Position numbers and translations under genes: made by a program
DNA from: Austropuccinia psidii
Taxonomy: Eukaryota > Basidiomycota > Pucciniomycetes > Pucciniales > Sphaerophragmiaceae
DNA length: 64,000 nt
Direction: 5' to 3'
Assembly (NCBI GenBank): GCA_023105745.1
Contig: JALGQZ010000018.1
Coordinates: forward strand, 16,501,773-16,565,772
The notes under the pieces: model-generated
What the model was told of the DNA's origin: nothing
Databases searched by the model: none
Seen by the model: the letters and a program-made list of their open reading frames with translations, nothing else
Part shown: one piece after another, positions 47,838 to 60,529 of the stretch
Layout: each line of letters starts with the position of its first letter
Position numbering within the stretch: the stretch's first letter is position 1

Positions 47838-49750
47838 TTGAAGTCTTTACTAAACATGAATACTACAAAGAGACACATGCTGAGATGGCAAATAGCTATC
47901 CAGGAGTTTAGAGGGAACATGACCATCATATACAAGGAAGTTAAAAGCCATACGAATGCAGATGGCCTTAGCAGATGGCCACTGGACAATGTCAAAAGCA
48001 ATCCGGCTTATGACCTTGAAGTTGCAGCCAAAATCCCTATCCATTTCATGGAAGTAGATAGGAGGAAGAACTTCAGATTTTCTGAATGGGCATCAGAAAA
48101 TGGTACCCTTGACAGTGGAAACACTGATTCAGAGGGGACAGAAACTCCCATATTGGGAATAAGCTCCTCTGAACTGCACAATGAATTTTTTAGTGCAGTA
48201 CTGAAGCCTTATTCCAAACACAAACAGTGTGGAATACTGCTAAAACTCCTTCAACAAAAGTACAGGAGTCCAGAACTGGAATACCAGCTGGAAGAACCCT
48301 GGTTGAGGGCCTATAAGGATAACAAGTTCTTCTTCATAGATGGACTGCTCTACCACAGAGAGAAACACACAAGTGCACTCCAGTGGTAGACAGAGACCAC
48401 ATCTCCTTGATCCTTCAGGAATGCCATGACTGCCCCTATATGGGACACATGAGTGAGGACAGGACTAAGGAGAGGGTTGCAAGCACAGCTTGGTGACCCA
48501 AGTGGGAACAAGAGTTGGGAGAATACATCAAGACTTGTGAAAGATGCCAAAAGGCAAATAGGAAACATGGGAAGAAGTATGGGTTACTTCCACATATAGA
48601 AAAACCCAAACACCCATGGGAAACCATCATCATGGACTGGGTTACAGGACTTGTCCCAGGAGGAAAAGAAAACTACAATTCCTGCTTGATCATAGTTGAT
48701 AGGTTCAGCAAGAGCATGAGGTGTCTACCATGCAACAAAGAGTACACAGCCATGGATACTGCCCTGTTATTTTGGAATAACATCATATCTACCTGTGGAG
48801 TCCCTAAAATCATAATTAGTGATAGGGACCCAAAATTCACATCTGAGTTTTGGACCAACTTGTATGACATGCTTGGCACCAAGCTTGCTTTTTCCACAGC
48901 TTACCATCCCCAAACAGATGGCCTAGCTGAGAGGATGATACAGACTATGGAAGACATCCTCAGAAGGTTCTGTGCCTATGGCATGGAATAAAAGGACCAT
49001 GAAGGATACACCCATGACTGGGTCACCCTTCTACCAGCTGTCCAACTGGCTTATAATACAAGTCAGCACTCTACCACAGGAAAAACACCTGCAGTGGGAG
49101 AGAAAGGGTGGAATCCCCTGTTGCCTGTGGATCATTTAAAGAATAATCTTCTAACCATCCACCCCACAGCCAAAGACTTCCATGATATGTGGAAGAGGGC
49201 TTGTGACACAGCTGCCAAATGCATAGCTGAGGCAAAAGAATATAACAAGCAGAGGTGGGGCAAGACACACATGGAACCTGACTTTAAGGAAGGGGACCAG
49301 GTGCTAGTGTCTACACTGAACTTTAAAAATCTTAAAGGACCCAAGAAGATGAGGGACTCATTTGTAGGGCCTTTCACTATCATTAGGTTGATAGGAAAGA
49401 ATGCAGTGGAAGTCAAACTTACAGAGGAGTTTTCCAGGAAGCACCCAGTCTTCCCAGTAAGCTTGGTCAAACCATACTTCCAAACAGAGGAGGATAAATT
49501 CCCCTCCAGGAAAAAGAAACCCACACCACCTGATATAGTAGACGTGGAGGACTCTCCAGGACCTGTGAGCAAGATCATCAGGGCCAGAAAGATCAGACTT
49601 AATGGAAAGGATCAAAGACAATACTTAGTCAGATTCAAGCACCAAACAGCTGATAAAGACATATGGTTGGCAGAGGATGCCATACCAAATCGGAACCTTC
49701 ATCTAAGGAAACTCAGGGCCTCTAGGAGGACTGAACAGTCTCATCAATGA
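47838..49750 (+). pseudogene. RNase H end, integrase and chromodomain of element B
   Basis: Begins with the end of RNase H and connection ([32 protein letters not shown]). Integrase has an HHCC zinc finger ([35 protein letters not shown]) and the catalytic core D (IIMDWVTG), D ([13 protein letters not shown]) and E ([10 protein letters not shown]); the last two are exactly 35 residues apart (D-35-E). The C-terminal part has the GPY/F-like KMRDSFVGPFTIIRLIGKNAVEV, and the end (KIIRARKIRLNGKDQRQYLVRF, then DIWLAEDAIP) is a chromodomain, marking a chromovirus-type element that targets chromatin. Lesions: frame break near 48385, TGA at 48493-48495 and TAA at 48989-48991. Confidence 0.9.
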
Positions 49751-49774
49751 TGAGCCTTTTTTAGATGGAGGGTA
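49751..49774 (+). promoter_or_regulatory. Polypurine tract of element B
   Basis: GATGGAGGG (49764-49772) directly before the 3' LTR, the expected plus-strand primer site. Confidence 0.5.
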
Positions 49775-51213
49775 TGTCAGCCTGTGACTCAAAACCAGAG
49801 CACAAGCATGACAGCCAAAATACCATAAACCAATGGTATAGCCAAGATACCACCAAAACATGGAAATGTGCCAAATCAGCTCAAAAGGTATCAAACAAAA
49901 GAGGAAGCCCCCCTCTTTCTGAAAACATAAGTCGCATCACCATAGGACAAGAAATAACAAATTTATTCCTGCTCAAAGTTATTTCTGAGCATAAACCTTA
50001 ATTTTCACCTCTCATCTAAAATCTAGAAGGAGAGGATTGAACCCATCAAATGAGTACTCGCAATGAAGCTCTAAGCCAGGGATATCCAATGGTACCAGCC
50101 AAACTGAGCTAGCACCAATATTACTGGAGTTATGGCCCATTTCAGGCCAAATAAGGGTGAACAAAACATTCACCTCTCATCTAACTTCTAAAGCTGTAGT
50201 GTGAGATACTTGAAGTGGGATCTTTTTTGAAAGAGAATAATCAGGGCTATCTGATGGTGTCATCCATTTCCCCATAGCTCAACTATAACAAAAGTTGTGG
50301 GGAAAATAAGCTCAATACAGCTTTTTTCCTATACCACGCAAATGTACAAAAATCTTGTACATGGGATAACTTTGCCATACTTAATGATACCCATACCAAA
50401 TGAGGTACCATTGTGTAGAGAAAATACAGGGCTACAGAGTGAACCAATTTTGAGGTTGATATCTCAAGAATTGACAAAGTTATGGCTGTTTTAAGGTCAG
50501 ATTCCCACCTGCTGTCATATACAGCTTTACCATGGGATAATATCCCATAACCATGAATATGAGGTGTCAAATAGGCAAAGAAGCTTGTTTTTACTTCAAT
50601 AACTCATATGTCAGTCAATACTGGGGTCCCATACAGTTTCTGTACAGCATTCTATGTGTCATACATGTCAGAATTGGGCTGTGAGGTCCCCAGATGAAAA
50701 TTTCACCCTGTATTGGTGAAAACTGCCCAGATGTGCTTTCAAAACCACAATCGCGCCCAATGCAGGCTATACAGGCTGTTTTCAAACCACAAGCCAGTAC
50801 TAGAGAGTGAAAAAATCTTCACGTCCTCTACGTGGAAAGGTCTAGCACCCTTTCCACCACATTTCAGGATATAAAGGAGGCTTTTCACAGCCAGAATTGT
50901 CTCCTCATGCTGCTCTTGAATAACCTACGTAGTAAACTCTCAAAAACAGTTTCAATCTTGGTTAATAATCAGGTATAATTATAAATCTTAATTATTGGAG
51001 TCTTTCATTATTGTAACCCAACAGATAAAGCTGCACCCAGGGCTTTCAACAACGCTCACCACCACTATATCATATTTAATAAAGCCCTTTTAATCTTAAA
51101 TTAAATTATCTTTAAAACCTTATGAATCTTTTTAAACCACTTTTACCATGTCACAAACATAGTTAAAGCTGTACTTAGCCTACTTACACCTTTATCATAG
51201 TTTCATCCTGACA
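49775..51213 (+). mobile_element. 3' LTR of element B (1439 bp)
   Basis: TGTCAGCCTGTGACTC..CATCCTGACA, followed by ATTGG. TATA-like GATATAAAGG near 50870. Not only the LTR but also 520 bp of flank match the solo-LTR locus at 35801-37762. Confidence 0.9.
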
Positions 51214-51737
51214 ATTGGTGATTACAACAATAATATGAATTCTATGATTTAAATTATTTAGTTTAAAATTAATAAAGAATGAAATAAATTGAGAATTACT
51301 CTAATCATAAGATCTTATATTTAATAAAGCTTTACCTGTTTAGATGTCTAATATGGTTGGAATGATTGATGAGTTATGAACAAGAACAGTGATGTGGTGA
51401 ATATTTTATGCCTGCAGAGCATATCCCATTATTCATAATGGATTTAAAGGGTATTTTAAAGTCAAAACTAAAAGTCCATGCTTAAAAATAAGGTTATTAA
51501 TTTAAGGTAACTTATTTTTAATTCTAAATTAAAGTTACCAGTGTTGATCTTGACTGCAAGTAACTTGAGTCCTCTTTTGGATTAATTCTTTTGAGTTTTC
51601 ATAGAAATTGGTTTTATTTAAATAAAATTTCATTACATGAAAAACTTAAAGACAGAGTTTCAATCAGAAATATTTTAAACTCAATTTTTAATCATTTTTT
51701 AAAGAACTCTGGATTTTCTTTAAGTATAATTCAAACA
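51214..51737 (-). mobile_element. Second copy of the E LTR segment
   Basis: Nearly identical to 37241-37762, starting with the same ATTGG. It is cut at 51737 exactly where the Z2 terminal repeat begins; the uncut copy continues with GTAGTTTTCCAGGC. Confidence 0.75.
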
Positions 51738-51782
51738 CCAGGGCAAATCTCGTGTCAATCGTCGGCGATTGACTTCACATCA
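51738..51782 (+). repeat. Left terminal inverted repeat of Z2
   Basis: CCAGGGCAAATCTCGTGTCA onward. Contains a perfect hairpin GTCAATCG-TCGG-CGATTGAC. Just inside, CGTCAAGCA/GTCAAGC(A)AACGTC motifs recur up to about 51860, a subterminal repeat pattern like the TGACGT/GTGACA motifs beside the Z1 end. Confidence 0.6.
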
Positions 51783-52442
51783 AGCAAACGTCAAGCAGGA
51801 TAAAAGTTGAGCTCATGTCAAGAAAAAATCAAGCAAACGTCGAGCACACGTCCTACTCTTGTCTTACACCAAATCCTGTGACATCCACCAATATTGGTTC
51901 CCCTGTGCCTTCAACTAAGATTCCTCACCACCTGATCATCCCAAAACCGTCCAATGGTTAGTAAAAATTACACAAGACCTGCCTTTTTGCACAAACACAC
52001 ATCAAAGAGGTCCTTCAGCCAGTCTTGATGTAGGCGGGGGGTTTGACTTCACCAGCTCATCCATAAAAGGACTCCGCCTGAGCGGGATTGTCATTTTGCA
52101 GGTGACACTGGTAGAGCCCACCGCACAATACCGCGTGTGCAGGTGCGCTTGCATGTGCATTGGCGTGTGCAGGTGCGGGTGCGCAAGGGCCGCTTCCCCT
52201 TCCAACATGATGATGGCGCAGTTAGAAATTTTGGATGCTGTGAAAGGTCAGTGTGTGGGTCATTTGATAATTGAACTTGGCTTATTCACACTGTACCCAA
52301 TGTCAAAATAGTAAGGTCTTTGTGGCAATGTGAAATAATGGGTTTTGCTTGTCACAATGGCATGTCTCTGTCACTAAATTTTGAGGCAGTTATTTCACTA
52401 GCAAAATTGCTAATGAATCTGAGAGATTTGCATTTCTGTAGA
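51783..52442. other. Subterminal region of Z2
   Basis: Subterminal repeats, then a GC-richer stretch (52000-52210) with GTGCAGGTGCG repeats. No gene that I can support. Confidence 0.4.
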
Positions 52443-54779
52443 CTAAATTTCATGAAATAACGGCTTTATCATTACAAGCAGTCCACATGACAGAACTTTG
52501 TTATCATACAATCCACAGTTACCTTCTATTTCTTCTTCAGATATAATCAAGTGTCCATCATCAAAACCAACAGCTTTATAAATATTCAGATGCGGCCAAT
52601 CTGGTAAGAAATTCACATCAATCTTCAAAGTTTTTAAGATCAGAAAGTTATTTTTCAGTATGCTGGATGGCTCAGAGACTTTAAAAATGCTATTAACAAT
52701 ACCAAATCATCGTGAGTTGGCCCTCAGAAAACATATCACACTGTTGCTGACATTTTTGGATTCAGTTGAAAATATATTGTTCCCAATATTAATGTTTGAA
52801 GCTGGAAAATACCAAGGTGAGACAATCCTTGAAGTGGGAGGACTTGTGGATTGCACGGTAGTGTCTAAGCTGATCCAATCAACTATTTCCCTTGTTGCAT
52901 GAAGATTCTGTAAGTACTCAACCAGGCAATAATAATTTTCTTGGTCATGGCGGGATGGTTTGTTATATTTATGGTGATTGAACAGGGCAGGTGGCTGTGA
53001 TTTGAAAAGCTGTTTTATCTCACATGGCACAGATGGGGATTTCAGGAGAACAGAGAGGTTGGAACATCGACAGATATGTTGAAGTAAGGTTTTATCTATA
53101 TCATCTATTCAGAGTTGCAAGAAGTTAATCTTATTAAGTTCAGGTGTTTAATCAATGTGAATATATTGATCTTATTAATTGACGTACATATTTTGTTATT
53201 TGTTGGCATTTTTGCAAATACTCCAATCAAGCGCTCATAACCCCATGTGGCTGAGGCTTGTGCTGGGCCCCAATGTTGGAAGAGTTCCGGAATATGATCA
53301 GCAAAATGATGATTTGGTTTACTTTTCTGTTTTGGGAACAGGAGTTGATTGGAAAGGCAGAATTTTTTCCAATGTTCAGCAAATGCAGTCGCATCATCTA
53401 TTGAAACAGTCCAACTTGTGGCAATGTTGATAGCACTAATCAAATGAAATGTATTCTTGGTTAGTTCATTTGCAAGTTCTTCTTACTGACCCATTTTTCT
53501 TTGAGTGTTTGCGGATTGGTGTACATCTAATGACATCTGTTGACTGAGCATTAATAATGGAATATAGACCTTATATAAGAGAGCTCATTCAGCGGCTTTT
53601 AAGCTACCATGAGAGGGGGAACCCATGTTGCGAGGTACTCTTGTCCATGATGAGGGAATTATCGTCTCAGATATGATTTGTCAGAGATGCTCCAGAGCCT
53701 CACCCTTGATCTGGTGATCACTCAGTGCAGTGATATCCAATTCAGAGGGGATTTCAGAAGTGGGGATGTAATCTGCATCAAATGAAGGAATCTCCACAGA
53801 ACCATTAGATGGATGTTCTGTGTGAGGGGTAGGCATTGGGAAGTAGTGGGGAGTGGCTCATTTATTATTTTTGCTGCGTCTCTTCTCAGGGAGCGGGCCT
53901 CTCTCAATGTGATTTTATCAAGAGAGCTGTTGGAAGTCATGGAATCTGAGTCTGAGCTGTTGGTGTCATTGGATTTCCTGCGGGAACTGAGGTAAATTTT
54001 TGATTAGGACTCTGGAATGCACAATTTGAAAGTTGGATGATCCTTCAAAATGCCAAGTCTTAAATTATGCATTATGTCAAGATTAACCATTCTGGTTGCA
54101 TCCCAATACAGAAGGTCTTCTAAAATTGAATATCGCACTCCATACTCAGAAAAAATTGCTTGTCTTTGTTGTGGGGTTGCCCAAAGCCATTTGGCAATGG
54201 TTTATTTATGATTTTGATATGAGTGTTGTGGGAACTCCTTTTGGTGTGGGATGAAATAAGGCAGTACCTTGAGGGGGAAATTATTGGTAAGTCTGTTTTA
54301 AATTTCAGAATTGTCCAATAACCATGGGTGCTAAGGTGTATTAGCTGCCCCTCTAAATAATACTGAATATTCAGCCTACAGAGAGTCACAAAATAAAATA
54401 AGATTTGTGGCTTTAACAGATAGAGAAGACTTATCAGCAGTCTCTAAATCAGACCTATCAATAACACTACAGTCAAAAACTCTGATCTAAAATTTCTGAT
54501 AAAATAAACACTAGATTTTTTTAATTTTATTTTAATAAAAGTGATGATAATATATATATATATATGCTTTGGGTTTCTGTTATTTTAATAAAACTAATAA
54601 GAATATTTTTTTTTGTTTTTTTTTAATAAGAATGATAAGAATATATATATTTTCTTATGGTTTTAGGTCAATTATAATGATTTTTTTTTTGATATGAGTA
54701 CTAATAATAAGACTACTGGATTTGATTCTTTTAGGATTTTTTTTAATACTGAGCTTATATCACTACTACTTCTCTTTGT

Positions 54780-55010
54780 TAATAACACTAAGCTTTTGAG
54801 CAAGGCTACTAAGCTTTAACTACGGTCATACTACTATTCTTTACTAATACTAAGCTACTGAGCTTTTACTACGGTTATACTACTATTCTTCACTAATACT
54901 AAGCTACTGAGCAAGGCTACTGAGCTTTTACTATGGTTATACTACTATTCTTCACTAATACTAAGCTACTTAGCAAGGCTACTGAGCTTTTCACTACTAA
55001 AACACTACTA
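54780..55010. repeat. Tandem repeat in Y1: ACTGAGC / ACTACTATTCT units
   Basis: Three to four imperfect copies of a 60-75-bp unit containing CTAAGCTACTGAGC and TATACTACTATTCTTCACTA. Preceded by a (TA)n tract at 54549-54565. Confidence 0.7.
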
Positions 55011-55199
55011 CTATTCTAGATATCCTGCTAGTTCAAGGATGGTTGTGATCCTGGATAGTGGGAACTTGTTCCATGATGATGGGATAAATGAGGGAGAGAG
55101 GACCTCTATTTATAGCTTTTGGGCCTCCATAGAGCTTCTCAAAATAGGGTACTTAGAAAAAATCATAGTTGAGAGGTTTTAGCTAGTGAGACGTGTAGT

Positions 55200-55720
55200 T
55201 TTGGTGTAGCAGCATGCTTGCTGAGAGAATTATGCTGGTGGTGCTTTTTCTTATCAAGTTCATGTGATGTATTTGAGATAATTTGGCTGGTGAGATTTTC
55301 TTTTTATCAGAGTCATGTGAGGTCATTGAGATAATATGGCTGGTGATGTTTTCTTGAAGGTGGGGAAAGTATTTTTTGTTTCTATTTCTTACGTATGTTA
55401 TGAGAGAATTATGCTGGTGGTTCTTTTTCTTATCAAAATAATGTGATGTATTTGAGATGATTTGGCTGGTGAGATTTTCTTTTTATGGTGACTTTGTTAC
55501 GTATTTTCTGAGAGAATTATGCTGGTGGTGCTTTTTCTTATCAAAATCATGTGATGTGTTTGAGATAATTTGGCTGGTGGGATTTTCTTTTTATCAGAGT
55601 CATGTGAGGTCATTGAGATAATATGGCTGGTAATTTTTTCTTGAAGGTGGGGAAAGTATTCTTAGTTTCTATTTTTACATATGTTATGAGAGAATTATGC
55701 TGGTGGTTCTTTTAGTATTG
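55200..55720. repeat. Tandem repeat in Y1: GAGAGAATTATGCTGGTGG units
   Basis: About four copies of a 120-180-bp unit containing GAGAGAATTATGCTGGTGG, TTTTCTTATCA, GTGATGT(A/G)TTTGAGAT and TGGCTGGTGAGATTTTC. Copies differ by deletions. Confidence 0.75.
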
Positions 55721-57505
55721 TATTATTTAATATGGAGATTTCATCATTTCTATCAAGTTTGATGCGTGTTATTATTACTAAGGAAGCATTTGTTCTTGGA
55801 AAATATATTGTAATTTTATGCATAGCCTTGAGGTATTTTTTTCTTTCAATTGAATCAAGGTGCGGAAAATACAGCTCTGATGCTGTGGTCCATCTTCATA
55901 TAACTTTATTTAAATTAACTGCCTTTAATGACATAATTTGTTATTGATGATGCAATAAGGTGGATAAATTCTTTGATACTATACTGTTTTGATAAGATCT
56001 TGAGGCTGTGTATTGTATATTTCTTTTTGAAATTTGTAATTTTAATGTGTGAATCTGTTTTGCGTAATTCTTTTTATCATCATTTTTTTTCTTTTGTTTT
56101 ATTGGTAAGCTTGAAGCTGGTACTAATGGTATGGAATACCACAGCTTGTGTAGTGAAATTGAGGACCAATTTCTTCAATTTGAGCTTTGTGAATGGTGCA
56201 AAAATTACAAAAGTGGTTGCCTGAATGGGAAATAAATCCAGTAAGCTTGGGCATGGTAACCACATCCGCAATGGCTGTGAGAATGGAAACATGGATAAAG
56301 GATCCTGAAGGACCTGTTGAGGTGGGTGAAAAATGGTAACCTTGCCATAGCTCTTTGAGCTCGTTGATGAGTGGAATTAAGAAATAATTCAATTGAAGGG
56401 AAGTTGGCTCCTTCGGACCAGGGATGATTCCTGCAACATAGACATTCTCTGGCTTCAATATTTCACTTGGGGGGAGATTAAGACAAATAAGCATGATATG
56501 TCCAATGCTGGCCAACCGGGTGGACTTTCCATGTGCATTAAACCAGTCCACATAAATGGAGAAGGCCAATGCACCAGTAATGGACATGAATGGGGGGTCA
56601 TGGATATTTCTAGTGCCAGTGAAGCGTCTCCAGACAAATCCATCCCAGACATCACATTTTGGGGAATTTTTGGGAGTTTGGGATTGTTGATGTTGATGCA
56701 GAATGTCAATAATTCCAGCCCGCTGGAGAAATCTGGCAAGCCAGTTTTTGAATGGTTGATAAATGAAATGTTTTGTTGGTATAAATTTTTGCTTCATGTT
56801 GGTGGTGTTTTGGGTGTGGGCTTCAAATGAATATATGAATTTGCCTAATGATTGTGTGCAAGGGGGATCATGATCATTTGGGTCATTATGGCGTTGACAG
56901 TGGGGTTGGTCAGTTGTGACTGATTCAGTAAGGCCATTAAGAGGGAAACATTGAGGACAACATATATAGTTTTTAATCACTGGCTCCAATTGGAGATGTT
57001 CAAATATGGTACTCAGATCTTGAGGTATATGGAATGCAGGAATGGGGGGACCACCGGAGCTTGAGATGCTGGACTTGATCAGCAGGTTTAGGGCGGGGTT
57101 GAGAATGCGTGAAGCCCTGCGGGGTATATTATACCTTAATGATAGAATGGCATATATTATCATTCCAAGGTCTTGTGGAGGAAGGGTTTGACTGCTGCTG
57201 TATGGTTTCTGTGCAATTGAATTGAGCCCCGGTGCTGTGGAGAAGGTGCTTTGGGTCAATGGTGAATAATCAGCTGGGAATATTTGATCCAATAGAAGTT
57301 GTGGGCACTCAGATCCTGATGCAGAAGTAGGGATGTTTGGAAGAGATTTGGGTGCAATGGTTGATTTGAGCTTTTTAATGTGCTGTTGATATTGAAAAGG
57401 TGTGAAGGCAAATCCCTGCCTATCACCCTCAGCGGAAGAGTGGGTTTGGGTTGAGCAGTGTTGACACATGCATATACGCATTGAGGAATAGCGGTGGGTT
57501 GTCAT

Positions 57506-57766
57506 TGTTGCAGGAATTGGGAGTACGGTTGGTTTGTGTATAAATATCTATGGCTGATGTGAAAGTGTTTAGGAGTGTTATTAATTGGCAAGAAAATTTA
57601 GTGATTATTTATGAAGGGGGAGATGATTTGAGCCAGCTGAGAATTTTATCCCATTTGTAATGGTGCGTGAGCTGCAGCTGATGGAGTGTAACATGTCTCA
57701 TCTGGATGGCGGAATTGGTTAGCAGTTTAATTGGGTAAAATGCCATGCTGCTCAATGCTCATACAT
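57506..57766. other. 5' region of the transposase gene
   Basis: Upstream of the ATG at 57505. Minus-strand AT-rich stretches but no definite promoter element, and no other gene. Confidence 0.4.
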
Positions 57767-57850
57767 ATTCTATTTTATTTACACATGGCGATACTGCGGT
57801 TTTGACCCTTGAGGGGTGTTCCAATAGGGATGTGTCAACATTGATTTGGG
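57767..57850 (+). repeat. 84-bp direct repeat, left copy
   Basis: Matches 59830-59913 at 82 of 84 positions. The two copies abut repeat Y2, three bases from it on the left and directly on the right. Confidence 0.85.
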
Positions 57851-57853
57851 TTG

Positions 57854-59829
57854 TGTGGGATTAAAATGAGGCAGTACCTGGAGGGGGAAATCACAGGTAA
57901 CTAGTTTTGAATTTCTAATAACTCCTGTAACCAAGGGTGGCAAGGGTGTATTGCCTGCCCCTCCTAAAATACTGAACAAAATCTTCCTTGGAGCTCACAA
58001 ACCAAAATAAAATTAGTAAGTGGCTTTACAACTGCAGAAGACAAAATTCAGCAGTCTCAGATCAGACGTATTCAATAAATAATATGAAAAATAATGTCAG
58101 TTATTTTGGTTAAATTGAGATTTTAATGAAATACTTGTCTGTTTAATTTTAATATTTTTTTTTTTGGTTAAATTGAGGTGAGTGGTTTCTTCTTGGTGAT
58201 AAATCCTTGGGAAGATGGGTTATTTAAGGTTTTCTGGAAAATTGATGAGTGTTGATAAAGGTAATTTCTGTTAAGTTAAAGTTATAATAGAGTAAAATAT
58301 TTTTTGAAGGTTTGTTATTTTTTTTAAGAGTGTTTAATAATAAGATAGAATTGTATTTGTTAAATTTAAGAGGTAACATTTTTTTGGTATTTGATTTTAA
58401 ATGGGTAAGTTAGTTTTAAGGCTTGTTAAATGGTGTTAATTTTGCTAGTTAAAATATTTTAATAGAGTAGTAACCCTAATTTTGGGTACTGGATAATTTC
58501 TTTTTTTTATTTTAATAATAATAAGATTCCACTGAGCTTAGCTGCTGGGTAATCTTCAACACTATACTTCCACTGAGCTTAGCTACTGGGCAAGCAAACT
58601 TACTATAATATGCTGGACTACCTCCCAGGTGAGGGATGAATTATTCCTATGCTCCTACTGTGCAGTGGATATAATTTGGATGGGATATAAATTGCATAGG
58701 ATATAATTTTCATGTGGGGATTTTGAAATTTGGGGGAGAGAGCCCCTCTATTTATACCTTTTGGGAGCCTAGAGGGCCCTCCATGGGAGCTGTCTTTTTC
58801 CACTTTAATTCCTCTTGATTTCATCATGTGACTCCATTTTTGGTGAGGACCTTTCTTGCATGGGTCAGGTGATTTAAGGTTTGGTGATAATTTTCTTTCT
58901 GCACAGCCTCCATTTATCACATGATTGTCTTTTGGTGAAGTAATTATGATGTGATATTCTTGAATTTTCCTTGCATACATGAGGTGATTCAATTTTGGCT
59001 GAGGAGTTTTCTTGTGCACAGCCTTTCTTCTGTCACATGATATTCTGTTGGTGGATGCAGTATCACATGATTACCTTGTAATTCCTTTGCATATGTCCTA
59101 TTTTAGGTTGGGTGGATATGGCTGTGTAATTTATGCAGGTGTCATGGTTGTTTTTCTTCTTTTTGAACTTTAAAATGAGGTCAGGTGATAATTTCTTTCA
59201 CTGATGAATTTACTGTGATGTATGAGATGATGTGATTTTTGAGTTTGACACATGCTGTGCATAGTCATATCATTGAGATTTAATTAGAATTGTGTACTGC
59301 ATGCAGCCTGTTGTAACTAGCTTTGGTTTGCATGAGGTGATGAGTGGTGTAAATAATTATGATTCTGTTTTAAGGTTTTAAGTGGGGTTACTGAGGATAT
59401 AAGATAAGGTACTCCTGTGGCTGTGTCATAAATGACTTGCAGGAATTCCATGGAGTTGAGCTTTGCATCATGTGATTTTGAATGCAAGTTGGCTGTGTAG
59501 CTAATTCATGTGTAATTTTCTTGCTGCATGAGTCCTGTGGCTGTAAGGGGGTGTAATTTAAAGGGTGGTTCCTTGTTTGTTGTAACTAGTTTACTGCATG
59601 TAACTTGATTTTTACATATGCATAATGAAATTGAATAATTTATTTAAACACATACACTTCCCTTTGGTGCCTGTGCCATGTTTGTATGAGTTAAATCCAG
59701 CTTCTTTCTGTAAAATTGACCTTTTGGTGTAAAATTTCAGTGTAAGTCTGCCTGTAGGCTGGATTTACTGCTGTTTTGGGGTACTATGAGCTTGATCCTG
59801 GTGAAAAAAAAATGGTATGGAATACCACA
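57854..59829. mobile_element. Repeat Y2 (1976 bp)
   Basis: Same termini as Y1 (TGTGGGAT..ATACCACA) and diverged similarity throughout, including GAGAGAGCCCCTCTATTTATA near 58733. No coding region seen; short frames lack any motif. Sandwiched between the 84-bp direct repeats. Confidence 0.55.
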
Positions 59830-59913
59830 ATTCTATTTTATCTAAACATGGCGATACTGCGGTTTTGACCCTTGAGGGGTGTTCCAATAGGGATGTGTCA
59901 ACATTGATTTGGG
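59830..59913 (+). repeat. 84-bp direct repeat, right copy
   Basis: Second copy of 57767-57850, beginning directly after Y2. Includes GGCGATACTGCGGTTTTGAC. Confidence 0.85.
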
Positions 59914-59929
59914 GGAATTGACATTCAAA

Positions 59930-59959
59930 CCATGTACGCTGGCATGCCATTGTACATGG
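59930..59959. repeat. 30-bp palindrome centred on GGCATGCC
   Basis: CCATGTACGCTGGCATG and its near complement, between the transposase gene and ORF1 of Z2. The longest member of the palindrome family seen at 5699, 10034 and 11947. Confidence 0.6.
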
Positions 59960-60529
59960 CTTAAACCTTATTACAGACATAACGATATAACTCTATTACA
60001 TGATTGGTTGGAGTGCAGCTAAAGTCTTGGTATTTGGTTTGAGTGCAGCAGGCTTTTAATCAGTTGGAATGTGATTTGGATTGTCTTGCCTTTCTTGAAA
60101 AGGTGATGTCTCTTTTGTGGGTAAATCCTTCATGAATATACCCCTTTACAGATGTACAATGCTGTGGAATTTCAATGCATATATTGGCAGTTTGGATAAT
60201 TCACAAAATGTGACAATGGGGAGGCGGAAATCTTACCAAATATGATTACTTATGGATGATGGGTCCCCTTTGAGATCAAGGAAATATTACATTATATGGT
60301 GGTAGGCCGTGCCGGGTGGTTTCCGATAAAAGCGGAGGAGCTCAAGAGGAGGCAGGAAGGATTCTACTAAAAAGAGGCTTATTGGACTTCCACGCAACAC
60401 TTAGTTCCAACTATTCATAGAATTTCTCTATTCTAAATTTGAAAAGATTTCATCTCATATCACTCTATTTTATCATAATACTGAGGTGTTTTATCTAGTT
60501 AAAAATATCAGTGTACTTTTTCGGCCCTT

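Larger units (their letters stand above)
54245..56143. mobile_element. Repeat Y1 (1.9 kb) inserted in the transposase gene
   Basis: Termini TGTGGGAT..ATACCACA (TG..CA with TGTGG/CCACA), related over its length to Y2 at 57854-59829. CTATTTATAG near 55105 could be a TATA box. No coding region. Looks LTR-like, but no 5-bp target duplication is visible, so the class is open. Confidence 0.55.
52443..57505 (-). pseudogene. Tnp2/Plavaka-type transposase (CACTA superfamily), split by repeat Y1
   Basis: Minus strand from the ATG at 57505. 57505-56144 is one open frame of about 455 codons. It has an N-terminal Cys pair (CMCQHC), a second Cys/His cluster (CCPQC..CQRH, about residues 180-205), DGFVWRRFTG (~290), SIYVDWFNAHGKST with a conserved Asp (~318), YVAGIIPGPKEP (~358) and HFCNFCTIH (~432). 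Repeat Y1 then interrupts. Beyond it (54244 down) the protein resumes with WLWATPQQRQAIF and a DPMHNLFLG-like NLDIMHNLRLG carrying the next catalytic Asp, then a Ser-rich insert. At 53443-53105 come NHHFADHIPELFQHWGPAQ and WGYERLIGVFAKMPTNN, typical of the C-terminal half, with tail fragments to 52443. Stops and shifts are frequent after Y1. It would cut and join transposon ends. It lies next to the Z2 terminus, as expected for the element's own transposase. Confidence 0.75.

Noticed and set aside
49775..51213. Element B as an intact, possibly active retrotransposon
   Set aside because: It lacks most of its 5' LTR and has at least seven stops or frame breaks across gag, protease, RT and integrase.
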